A stretch of 64,000 nucleotides of DNA from Leisingera thetidis (lineage in GTDB: Bacteria > Pseudomonadota > Alphaproteobacteria > Rhodobacterales > Rhodobacteraceae). Within the stretch, counting starts at the first letter, position 1, and each line of letters opens with the position of its first letter. Location of the stretch: contig NZ_CP109787.1 in NCBI RefSeq assembly GCF_025857195.1, forward strand, positions 375,501 through 439,500, written 5' to 3'. A model generated the notes under the pieces. The model was not told the DNA's origin. It ran no database searches and worked only from the letters and a program-made list of their open reading frames with translations. The position numbers and the translations under genes are program-made. Of this stretch, positions 52,133 through 58,479 are shown piece by piece.

Positions 52133-52642
52133 TCATTCCTCTCCCGCAACGACTTCGAATTCATTGACCATGTCGTGATGCGCCACGCCGCAGAACTCCA
52201 TGCACAGGATCCGGTAGCTGCCCGGCTCTTCAAACGTGTAGGTGATCCGGGTGGTGTAGCCGGGGATCGCCTGTACCTGGGTCAGCAGCGTCAAATTGCT
52301 GTCATAGATGCCCATGCCGTGGGTGACGTCCTCGGTGGTGACATTGAACAGCACGGGCGTGCCCGCGGGGATTTCTGTGGTGTCGATATCCCACCACCAC
52401 TGGCCGCCGCTGACGTTCACCTCCAGCGCATCGCCGGGGGCGGCCAGGGCGTGCGGCCATTGCCGCAACGAGCCGGCAGAGACGAGCACGCCCAGGATCG
52501 TCATCGCCCAGATCAGCCCCGTGCGTTTGCCATTGGCGCCGGGCCCCGGCGCGGGGCCGTGCGCGGCGCGCGCCGCCAGCCAGAAGGCCGCTGACAGCGC
52601 CGCCATCAGGACCAGTGAGATCAAAAGAACAACAGGCTGCAT
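52133..52642 (-). CDS. norY: CuA-containing subunit II of heme-copper NO reductase (NorY-like)
   Basis: A 169-residue protein with two N-terminal transmembrane segments and a periplasmic cupredoxin domain. Complete CuA ligand set: His108 (DVTHGMGIY), then Cys147, Glu149, Cys151, His155 and Met158 (CMEFCGVAHHDM). It takes electrons from cytochrome c or cupredoxin and passes them to subunit I. A GGGGG Shine-Dalgarno precedes ATG 52642, and the stop abuts the subunit I start. It is short for a cytochrome oxidase subunit II, as in ba3- and sNOR-type enzymes. Confidence 0.85.
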   Translation of the reverse strand: MQPVVLLISLVLMAALSAAFWLAARAAHGPAPGPGANGKRTGLIWAMTILGVLVSAGSLRQWPHALAAPGDALEVNVSGGQWWWDIDTTEIPAGTPVLFNVTTEDVTHGMGIYDSNLTLLTQVQAIPGYTTRITYTFEEPGSYRILCMEFCGVAHHDMVNEFEVVAGEE

Positions 52643-52655
52643 TCATCGCCCCCTT

Positions 52656-52724
52656 TAATAAGTATTTGGAATGCCTATTAAGATCGGCGGCAATAGCTGT
52701 CAATAAAATACGTCTTTCCAATGC
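52656..52724. promoter_or_regulatory. two NsrR-like boxes between norY and nsrR
   Basis: Box 1 core GTATTTGGAATGC (52662-52674), inside a longer imperfect palindrome 52656-52680; box 2 GTCTTTCCAATGC (52712-52724). The cores match at 10 of 13 positions and fit the pattern GYATTYnRAATRC, close to known NsrR boxes (inverted GCAT-type halves). Box 1 lies near the norY start, box 2 near the nsrR start, so both directions could be repressed. Confidence 0.68.
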
Positions 52725-52748
52725 ATATATTTTGTGGGATGAACTCTT

Positions 52749-53204
52749 ATGCAGATCACCAAGTTCTCAGACTACGCCCTGCGCATCCTGATTCATCTGG
52801 CCACCCACGAGGAGGGGCTGATGTCGACACGGGAAATTGCCGGGATGCAGCAGCTGCCGTTCAACCATCTGGCCAAGATTTCCCAGTGGCTGACCCACGA
52901 GGGTTATGTGGATTCGACCCGCGGACGGAACGGAGGCATGCGCCTGGCGCTGCCGCCCGAGGCAATTTCCATCGGCGGGCTGCTGCGAAAGTCCGAGCGC
53001 GGCACGCCGCTGGTGGAATGCATGAAGGAAGGTGGCGGCTGCTGCGTGATGACCCCGGCCTGCGGGCTGCTGCCGATCCTCAACGAGGCGCAGGAGGCCT
53101 TTTTTGCCGCGCTCGACAGCCGGACCCTGCGGGATGTGCTGGACGGCAACCGCGGCATGAAGAACCTGATCCGCGCGCTGGAAGCCGGCAGAGGCGCCGA
53201 ATAG
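52749..53204 (+). CDS. nsrR: NsrR-like Rrf2-family nitric-oxide sensor repressor
   Basis: A 151-residue Rrf2 regulator. The opening MQITKFSDYALRILIHLATH and winged helix (MQQLPFNHLAKISQWLTHEG, STRGRNGGMRLALP) are typical of NsrR. Iron-sulfur ligand candidates are Cys91, Cys98 or Cys99, and Cys105 (LVECMKEGGGCCVMTPACGL), the NsrR spacing rather than that of IscR. NO destroys the cluster and releases target promoters. Divergent from the norYS-senC genes, which are its most likely targets. Confidence 0.9.
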   Translation: MQITKFSDYALRILIHLATHEEGLMSTREIAGMQQLPFNHLAKISQWLTHEGYVDSTRGRNGGMRLALPPEAISIGGLLRKSERGTPLVECMKEGGGCCVMTPACGLLPILNEAQEAFFAALDSRTLRDVLDGNRGMKNLIRALEAGRGAE

Positions 53205-53269
53205 GCTGCTAATGCGCAACGGGGGGGCGCCTCCGTCCGTGCGGCCCCGGCAATCCGCCGCCAGTTGCC

Positions 53270-53434
53270 TCACTTGGCGGCGCCGGGAGCCTCTTCCTCC
53301 AGCCGCTGCCCGTCCCAGGCCTCAAACGCCACCGACAGGTGCCAGGCCTTGAAGCCGATGTAGCCAGCCAGCAGCGCCAGCATCAGCAGATACATGGCCC
53401 TGCGGAAGCGCGGGTTCTCCTCAGCCCGGGGCAT
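53270..53434 (-). CDS. 54-residue single-span membrane protein following ccoP
   Basis: A short gene, ATG at 53434, stop at 53270. A charged N-terminus (MPRAEENPRFRRA) is followed by one transmembrane helix (MYLLMLALLAGYIGFKAWHL) and an acidic C-terminal tail. It overlaps the ccoP stop by 14 bases, so it is translated with it. It is too short for CcoH/FixH. Small cbb3 subunits such as CcoM are known, so an accessory subunit is a fair guess. No family recognised. Confidence 0.68.
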   Translation of the reverse strand: MPRAEENPRFRRAMYLLMLALLAGYIGFKAWHLSVAFEAWDGQRLEEEAPGAAK

Positions 53435-54293
53435 CTGCGCCGTTCCAGAGGACGTAAAGCGTCAGCATCCGGATCTGGGCGCCGCTCAGGCGGCCCTCCC
53501 AGGCCGGCATGACCCCCTGGCGGCCGGCATAGATGCTGCGGTAGATCTCTTCGCGGCTGCCGCCGTAAAGCCAGCGCCCGTCGCCCAGATCCGGCGCGCC
53601 AACCTCCAGCCCGCCGCGCCCGTCATCGCCGTGGCAGGCGGTGCAGTTGTCTTCGAAAACCGTCTTTCCGCGCGCCGCAGCGGCGGCGTCATGCTCCAGC
53701 CCCGCCAGCGACAGCACGTATTCCGTCACCTCCCGGACCTGCGGTTTCTCCAGCATCCCGTCGGCGCCAAAGGCCAGCATCTGCGCGCTGCGGGTGTCGT
53801 CATGCGCGGCGTTGATCCCGTAGCGGATGCTGTATTCGATCTCTTCCGGCGTGCCCGACCACAGCCAGTGGCCGTCGGTCAGATCGGGAAAACCGGGCTG
53901 GCCGGTCAGCGCGGCGGTATGGCAGGCGGCGCAATTGTCGGCATAAAGCTTGGAGATGGCAGCGCCATAGCGCGCCTGCAGCGCCGGGTCCGCCGCCAGT
54001 GCCGCGATGTCTTCGGATGCAAAGGGCGCAAAGGCCTGCGCGCGGCCGGTGTCCGCCTGCTCGACCGCCGCTGCCACTTCGGCCCGCGAGGAATACCCGA
54101 GCAGCCCCTTGGCATAGCCGGTGACAGCAGGGAACGAGGGATACAGAACCCAGAACAGCACCGATACAGCGATGCTGATCCACAGCGCCCAGCGGGAGGC
54201 CCAGGGCACCGGCGTGTCCATTTCCTTGATGCCGTCCCATTCGTGGCCGGTCAGCTCGGTACCGGAGACCGGATCCTTTTCCCTTACTGCCAT
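53421..54293 (-). CDS. ccoP: cbb3-type cytochrome c oxidase subunit III (CcoP/FixP)
   Basis: A 290-residue membrane-anchored diheme cytochrome c. N-terminal anchor (ASRWALWISIAVSVLFWVLYP), first heme site CAACH (Cys121-His125) and second CTACH (about 216-220), with distal Met residues in the MLEKP and MPAWEGRL regions. The opening HEWDGIKEMDTPVPWA is the CcoP signature. It feeds electrons to CcoO and CcoN. Overlaps ccoQ by ten bases. Confidence 0.96.
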   Translation of the reverse strand: MAVREKDPVSGTELTGHEWDGIKEMDTPVPWASRWALWISIAVSVLFWVLYPSFPAVTGYAKGLLGYSSRAEVAAAVEQADTGRAQAFAPFASEDIAALAADPALQARYGAAISKLYADNCAACHTAALTGQPGFPDLTDGHWLWSGTPEEIEYSIRYGINAAHDDTRSAQMLAFGADGMLEKPQVREVTEYVLSLAGLEHDAAAAARGKTVFEDNCTACHGDDGRGGLEVGAPDLGDGRWLYGGSREEIYRSIYAGRQGVMPAWEGRLSGAQIRMLTLYVLWNGADAPG

Positions 54294-54451
54294 GGCTGGT
54301 CCTCCCGCCCGTCGAGCGGAGACTGCGCCGCATCGTCATACATCCGACGGCGGGACGGCCAATAGGTCCAGACCGCGGCCGCCACGAAAACCGCAAGCAG
54401 GTAGACCGCGCCCCAGGTCTTCGAGAACACCAGAACGGCATCATGGGTCAT
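54284..54451 (-). CDS. ccoQ: cbb3-type oxidase small subunit CcoQ/FixQ
   Basis: A 55-residue protein: one transmembrane helix (WGAVYLLAVFVAAAVWTYWP) then a basic stretch (SRRRMYDDAA), the CcoQ pattern. ATG 54451 overlaps the ccoO stop (ATGA) and its end overlaps the ccoP start. It stabilises the oxidase, especially CcoP attachment. Confidence 0.9.
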   Translation of the reverse strand: MTHDAVLVFSKTWGAVYLLAVFVAAAVWTYWPSRRRMYDDAAQSPLDGREDQPWQ

Positions 54452-55179
54452 CGGTAGCTCTCCTCGGGGTCCAGCGTGTCCAGATCGGCCAGGGTGCCCA
54501 GCATCTGCAGATAGGCGACCAACGCGTCCATTTCCGTCAGCTGTCCGGGCTGGCCGTCAAAGTCGCGCACCTGCACGTTGCCGCCATAGCTCTCCTGCAG
54601 CTCGCCTTCGAAATTCTGCTCGAAATCCGCCTGCCGGACAGCGTCCTTCCCGGCGGTTTCGATCTGCGCCTCGGTATAGGGCACGCCGGCACGGCTCAGC
54701 GCCCGCAGGGCCGCGGGCAGGTAATCCGTTGCCAGCCGGGTCTGCGACAGGAAGGCATAGCCGGGCATCACCGATCCTTCCACCAGCTCCCGCGGCGCCT
54801 CAAGATGCGCCACATGCCAGGCGTCCGAATACTTGCCGCCGATCCGCGCCAGATCCGGCCCGGTGCGTTTCGATCCCCATTGGAACGGATGGTCATACAT
54901 GCTTTCAGCCGCCAGGCTGTAATGGCCGTAACGCTCCACATCCGAGCGCAGGGTGCGGATCATCTGGCTGTGGCAGGCATAGCAGCCCTCGCGGATGTAA
55001 ATGTCGCGCCCGGCCAGCTCCAGCGGCGTATAGGGGCGCATGCCCTCGACCTTCTCGACGGTGTTCTCGATGGTGAACAGCGGCGCGATCTCGACGATGC
55101 CGCCGATCGAGGCCACCAGCAGGATCGCCATGGCAAACCCCAGCGAGTGGCGTTCCAGCTTTTGATGCTGCGTGCTCAT
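54448..55179 (-). CDS. ccoO: cbb3-type cytochrome c oxidase subunit II (CcoO/FixO)
   Basis: A 243-residue monoheme cytochrome c with an N-terminal membrane anchor (about 14-33). Heme site CYACH (Cys66-His70, in REGCYACHSQMIR) and the CcoO signature blocks GHYSLAAESMYDHPFQWGSK, RTGPDLARIGGKYSD and VMPGYAFL (distal Met) are intact. Followed by ccoQ with ATGA overlap. Confidence 0.97.
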   Translation of the reverse strand: MSTQHQKLERHSLGFAMAILLVASIGGIVEIAPLFTIENTVEKVEGMRPYTPLELAGRDIYIREGCYACHSQMIRTLRSDVERYGHYSLAAESMYDHPFQWGSKRTGPDLARIGGKYSDAWHVAHLEAPRELVEGSVMPGYAFLSQTRLATDYLPAALRALSRAGVPYTEAQIETAGKDAVRQADFEQNFEGELQESYGGNVQVRDFDGQPGQLTEMDALVAYLQMLGTLADLDTLDPEESYR

Positions 55180-55185
55180 ATCCCG

Positions 55186-56808
55186 TTACTCCGCCGGCTG
55201 CTGGGCCAATGGCCCGGTTTGCCCGCTCCGGGCCTTCCGCGGCCCGCTCACCGTCATGCAGATGTTGTAGGCGCCGATGCAGGCTCCGATCAGATACAGC
55301 AGCCCGCCCACGGCGCGCGCCACATAGTAGGGGTGCATCTCAACCACGCTGTCGAGGAAGGAATAGAGAAAGGCGCCATCGGCATCATAGGTCTGCCACA
55401 TCAGCGACTGGGTGATGCCGCTGTTCCACATCGCGCCGACGTAGATCAGCGTTCCCGACAGGGCGAGCCAGAAGTGCCAGGCCTCCAGCCTGAGGGAATA
55501 GACGCCGTCGCGTTTCCAGACCCAGGGCACCATCTTGTACATCGCGCCGAAGGTGATGAAGGCAACCCAGCCCAAAGCACCGGCATGCACATGGCCCACG
55601 GTCCAGTCGGTATAGTGGCTCAGCGAATTGACCGGGCGGATCGCCATGAACGACCCCTCGAAGGTCGACAGCCCGTAAAACAGGACCGCCACCATCATGA
55701 ACCGCACCGCCGGGTCGGTGCGCACCTTGTCCCAGGCGCCGTTGATGGTCAGGATGCCGTTGAACACCGAGGCCCAGCTGGGCACCAGCAGGATGATCGA
55801 CATGGTCATGCCCAGGTACTGCACCCAATCCGGCAGTGCGGTGTAATGCAGATGGTGCGACCCGGCCCAGAGATACAGGAAGGTGATCCCCCAGAAGCCG
55901 ACAATCGACATCCGGTAGGAATAGATCGGCCGGTTCACCGCCTTGGGCAGGAAGTAGTAAAGCATCCCCAGGAACCCTGCGGTCAGCAGGAAGCCCACCG
56001 CATTATGGCCGTACCACCACTGCGTCATCGCGTCCTGGGTGCCTGCAAACAGCGCATAGCTCTTGGGGTAGGCGATGGAGACCGGCACCGCCAGGTTGTT
56101 CACCGTGTGCAGCATCGCAATCACCACGATGAAGGCCAGATAATACCAGTTGGCCACATAGATATGCGGCTCCGCCCGCCGGGCCAGGGTCCTGAGGTAC
56201 AGCGTCAGGTAGCCGATCCAGACCACCAGCAGCAGCAGATCCGCATACCATTCCGGCTCGGCGTATTCCTTGGACTGGGTGATGCCCAGCAGATAGCCGC
56301 TGGCCGACACCGTCAGGAACAGGTTGTAGCCCCAGAACACCAGCCAGGGCAGGGTCTCGCTGGCCAGCCGCGCCCGCGAGGTCCGCTGCACCACGTAAAA
56401 CGAGGTGGCAATCAGCGCGTTGCCGCCAAAGCCGAAGATCACGCCCGAGGTATGCACCGGCCGCAGCCGCCCGAAATTGGACCAGGACATATCGCCGTTC
56501 AGCGCCGGGAAGGCCAGCTGCCAGGCCAGGATGTCGCCGGCGGCAAAGCCCGCGATGGCCCAGATCAGCGCCGCAATCACGCCAAAGCGGATCACCCTGT
56601 CATTGTAGGCCTGCGGCACCTCCGCCGGGCCATCGCTGAGGCGGTTCAGCATCCACATGATGCCGCCGCCGGCGGCCAGGGCGATCAGCCAGCCATGCAG
56701 CACATATCCCAGCGGCACGCCCCAGCCGAGGATGGCAAGCCCGCCCGCCATGACCAGAAACAGCACGCAGAGGAGTACGGCTGCTTCTATGTTCACTCTA
56801 TGCAGCAT
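55186..56808 (-). CDS. ccoN: cbb3-type cytochrome c oxidase catalytic subunit (CcoN/FixN)
   Basis: A 540-residue heme-copper subunit with twelve or more segments. Conserved histidine blocks include PVHTSGVIFGFGGNAL (low-spin heme side), QWWYGHNAVGFLLTAGFLGM (CuB; the cross-linked Tyr of C-family oxidases lies in a following helix), AGSHHLHYTALPDW, and the heme pair in WTVGHVHAGALGWV. Start ATG 56808 has AGGAGG just upstream; the in-frame extension lies inside the preceding gene. No ccoGHIS maturation genes follow, so this is probably a second, accessory copy matured by genes elsewhere. Confidence 0.96.
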   Translation of the reverse strand: MLHRVNIEAAVLLCVLFLVMAGGLAILGWGVPLGYVLHGWLIALAAGGGIMWMLNRLSDGPAEVPQAYNDRVIRFGVIAALIWAIAGFAAGDILAWQLAFPALNGDMSWSNFGRLRPVHTSGVIFGFGGNALIATSFYVVQRTSRARLASETLPWLVFWGYNLFLTVSASGYLLGITQSKEYAEPEWYADLLLLVVWIGYLTLYLRTLARRAEPHIYVANWYYLAFIVVIAMLHTVNNLAVPVSIAYPKSYALFAGTQDAMTQWWYGHNAVGFLLTAGFLGMLYYFLPKAVNRPIYSYRMSIVGFWGITFLYLWAGSHHLHYTALPDWVQYLGMTMSIILLVPSWASVFNGILTINGAWDKVRTDPAVRFMMVAVLFYGLSTFEGSFMAIRPVNSLSHYTDWTVGHVHAGALGWVAFITFGAMYKMVPWVWKRDGVYSLRLEAWHFWLALSGTLIYVGAMWNSGITQSLMWQTYDADGAFLYSFLDSVVEMHPYYVARAVGGLLYLIGACIGAYNICMTVSGPRKARSGQTGPLAQQPAE

Positions 56809-57088
56809 CGGGGGCCTCCTGCCGGTAGAACCGGACCTCGAAGTCCGCTTCGCCAAGCGCCTCGACCGAATGGGCCTCCTGCGGCGCAAAGACGGCGGTT
56901 TCACCCGGTTTCACAACCGCGTCTTTCCGGCCGTCGCGGCGCAGCAGCAGCTGCCCGCTTTGCACCGCCAGCTGGCCCCATACACCCGCCTTGGTGCGGT
57001 GATCCTTGCGCAGCGCGTCCGGCAGGGTCCGGTCGGTAAACCGCGAGGTGGCGTACTGCACGGCGTCTTCGGGAAGTGCCTCAGTCAT
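56798..57088 (-). CDS. DUF1971 (TehB/YeaR-like) small cupin-like protein
   Basis: A 96-residue single-domain protein with the DUF1971 pattern: LPDALRKDHRTKAGVWGQL, a Gly-Leu-Leu strand, and the metal-binding-like PQEAHSVEALGEADFEVRFY. E. coli YeaR belongs to this family, is induced by nitrate and NO, and is under NsrR control. Here it sits between a DUF2189 gene (adjacent, no gap) and ccoN (11-base overlap). Function unknown; the context supports a nitrosative-stress role. Confidence 0.85.
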   Translation of the reverse strand: MTEALPEDAVQYATSRFTDRTLPDALRKDHRTKAGVWGQLAVQSGQLLLRRDGRKDAVVKPGETAVFAPQEAHSVEALGEADFEVRFYRQEAPDAA

Positions 57089-57826
57089 TCAACTCTCTCC
57101 ATGAAACAGGTCCGCGTAGGCGTGCCAGGTCGCATAGCCGAGCAGCGGAAAGATCACCGCCAGCCCCAGCAGGCCGGTCAGCACCCCAAGCGCGGTCAGA
57201 ATGGTGATGGCGGCGCCCCACCAGACCGACAGCCGGAAATTATGGGTGGCGGCATTGAAGCTCAGCGCCATGGCGGAGAACCCGTCGATCCTGCGCTCCA
57301 CCAGCATCGGCAGCGAATAGGCCGAGACCGCGAACCCAAGCGCCGCAAACAGCCCGCCGGTGAGCGACCCGGCCGCCAGCAGCATCCAGCCCGCCGGGGT
57401 GCTGACCATCAGCAGGAGCGTGTCAGCGAAGCCGGCAAAGGGGCGCAGCCCGTAGACGATGGCAAACAGCACCGTCGCCGCCCGGATCCAGGTCAGCGCA
57501 AACACCATCAGGATGGCGCCCACCAGGGCGATCTGCGTTTTCGAGGCCACCTCGCGCCGCCCGCGGGCCACAGAATACAGCCCCACCGTCGCAACCGGCC
57601 CGACCAGCACGCCGCCGGCCAGCAGCGGCAGCAGCATCCAGCCCATGCCGCTGGCGGCCAGCAGCCAGACCGTCAGCCAGCCCAGCAGCACCAGCGCGGC
57701 GCCGTAGCCCAGCGAATATCCGGGATTGCGCCGCAGGTCGGCCCAGCCTGCCGCCAGCCAGCGCCGCACAACGGAGGCAGGGGGCTCTGCAATGATCCGG
57801 GCCTTGGAATAAACCGTATCCGTCAT
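57089..57826 (-). CDS. DUF2189 membrane protein
   Basis: A 245-residue inner-membrane protein with about six hydrophobic segments and the DUF2189 opening (RWLAAGWADLRRNPGYSLGY). Mid-protein blocks GPVATVGLYSVARGRREVAS and the Phe/Asn segment FNAATHNFRLSVWWGAAITI are family-like. DUF2189 proteins are often found with denitrification and cbb3 genes; no function is established. ATG 57826 begins 97 bases after the hemoglobin stop, and the gap holds a hairpin CGGCGGC-AAAG-GCCGCCG. Confidence 0.82.
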   Translation of the reverse strand: MTDTVYSKARIIAEPPASVVRRWLAAGWADLRRNPGYSLGYGAALVLLGWLTVWLLAASGMGWMLLPLLAGGVLVGPVATVGLYSVARGRREVASKTQIALVGAILMVFALTWIRAATVLFAIVYGLRPFAGFADTLLLMVSTPAGWMLLAAGSLTGGLFAALGFAVSAYSLPMLVERRIDGFSAMALSFNAATHNFRLSVWWGAAITILTALGVLTGLLGLAVIFPLLGYATWHAYADLFHGES

Positions 57827-57923
57827 GCCTGTCGTGCCTCGCTCCAGCGTTCCGGCCCGGCGGCAAAGGCCGCCGCCCTCCGGGCAGTATACCGCGTTCC
57901 GGCCCCGGATTGTGCTGCTTGGC

Positions 57924-58343
57924 TCATGCCAGCACCGGCGGCAGGCTGCCGCCGCGCCGGAAGGTCTCGATGCCGTAAGACAGCCCCTTGCCGATGCGGT
58001 CCGCCAGATCGGCGATGGCGCGCGCGGTTTCCGGTGCCAGCTCGCGCTCGGCGGTGTCGCGGAACAGGGCCAGCCAGACCGGGAAATGCTCCGGCCGGAT
58101 ATCTGCGTTGGCAAGATGCATCTGCATCGGATTGCCGTCATAACCCGGCTCCCGCAGGATTGCCCCGCGCCAGAAGGCGGCGATCTTTTCCTCATGCGCC
58201 GCCCAGTCGCCGACCGCTGCATCAAACACCGGCCCCAGCACCGCATCCGCACGGACCCGGGCATAAAAGCTGGCGACCAGCCTGCGGATCTCTGCCGTGC
58301 TGATGTCAAATTTCCGGGGCCGTTCCGGCGGGGCATGGGCCAT
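57924..58343 (-). CDS. truncated hemoglobin, group III type
   Basis: A 139-residue globin. The group III pattern is visible: RLVASFYARVRADAVLGPVF, WAAHEEKIAAFWRGAI, the Gly-Asn-Pro-x3-His block (GYDGNPMQMHLANADI) and HFPVWLALFRDTAERE. Truncated hemoglobins can bind O2 and NO, and in an NO-linked operon NO detoxification is likely (inference). Start ATG 58343 has GGAG eight bases upstream; in-frame ATGs at 58361 and 58394 are less likely, the last lying within the promoter. First gene of the leftward operon leading to ccoNOQP. Confidence 0.88.
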   Translation of the reverse strand: MAHAPPERPRKFDISTAEIRRLVASFYARVRADAVLGPVFDAAVGDWAAHEEKIAAFWRGAILREPGYDGNPMQMHLANADIRPEHFPVWLALFRDTAERELAPETARAIADLADRIGKGLSYGIETFRRGGSLPPVLA

Positions 58344-58371
58344 CAGTTCCACTCCAAACATGACTGCGGAA

Positions 58372-58400
58372 TCTATATTTAATAAAATACGCATCTACAA
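58372..58400 (-). promoter_or_regulatory. promoter of the hemoglobin-cco operon with NsrR-like half-site
   Basis: Reading leftward: -35 TTGTAG (58400-58395), 17-base spacer, -10 TATAGA (58377-58372), about 28 bases before the globin ATG. The spacer contains GCGTATTTTATTAAATA. Its plus-strand AATAAAATACG is shared exactly with the nsrR-norY intergenic region (52702-52712), suggesting the same regulator. No FNR box (TTGAT-N4-ATCAA) was found here. Confidence 0.5.
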
Positions 58401-58479
58401 GTCCTATTATTGGAGCGGCAGCCGCCGCGCTGCGCAGCCACGGGGCGCCGCGCAGCGGGGGGCCGGGACGCCGGGCGGG

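Noticed and set aside
54121..57039. A 972-codon open frame on the plus strand over ccoNOQP
   Set aside because: Antisense shadow of well-recognised cytochrome oxidase genes; composition dominated by Gln, His, Arg, Pro and Gly.
58428..58457. Inverted repeat CGCTGCGC / GCGCAGCG as decarboxylase terminator
   Set aside because: Fourteen-base loop and no T-tract on the minus strand; too weak to call.
58344..58479. FNR/FixK box expected before a cbb3 operon
   Set aside because: No TTGAT-N4-ATCAA-like sequence found between the hemoglobin and decarboxylase genes.
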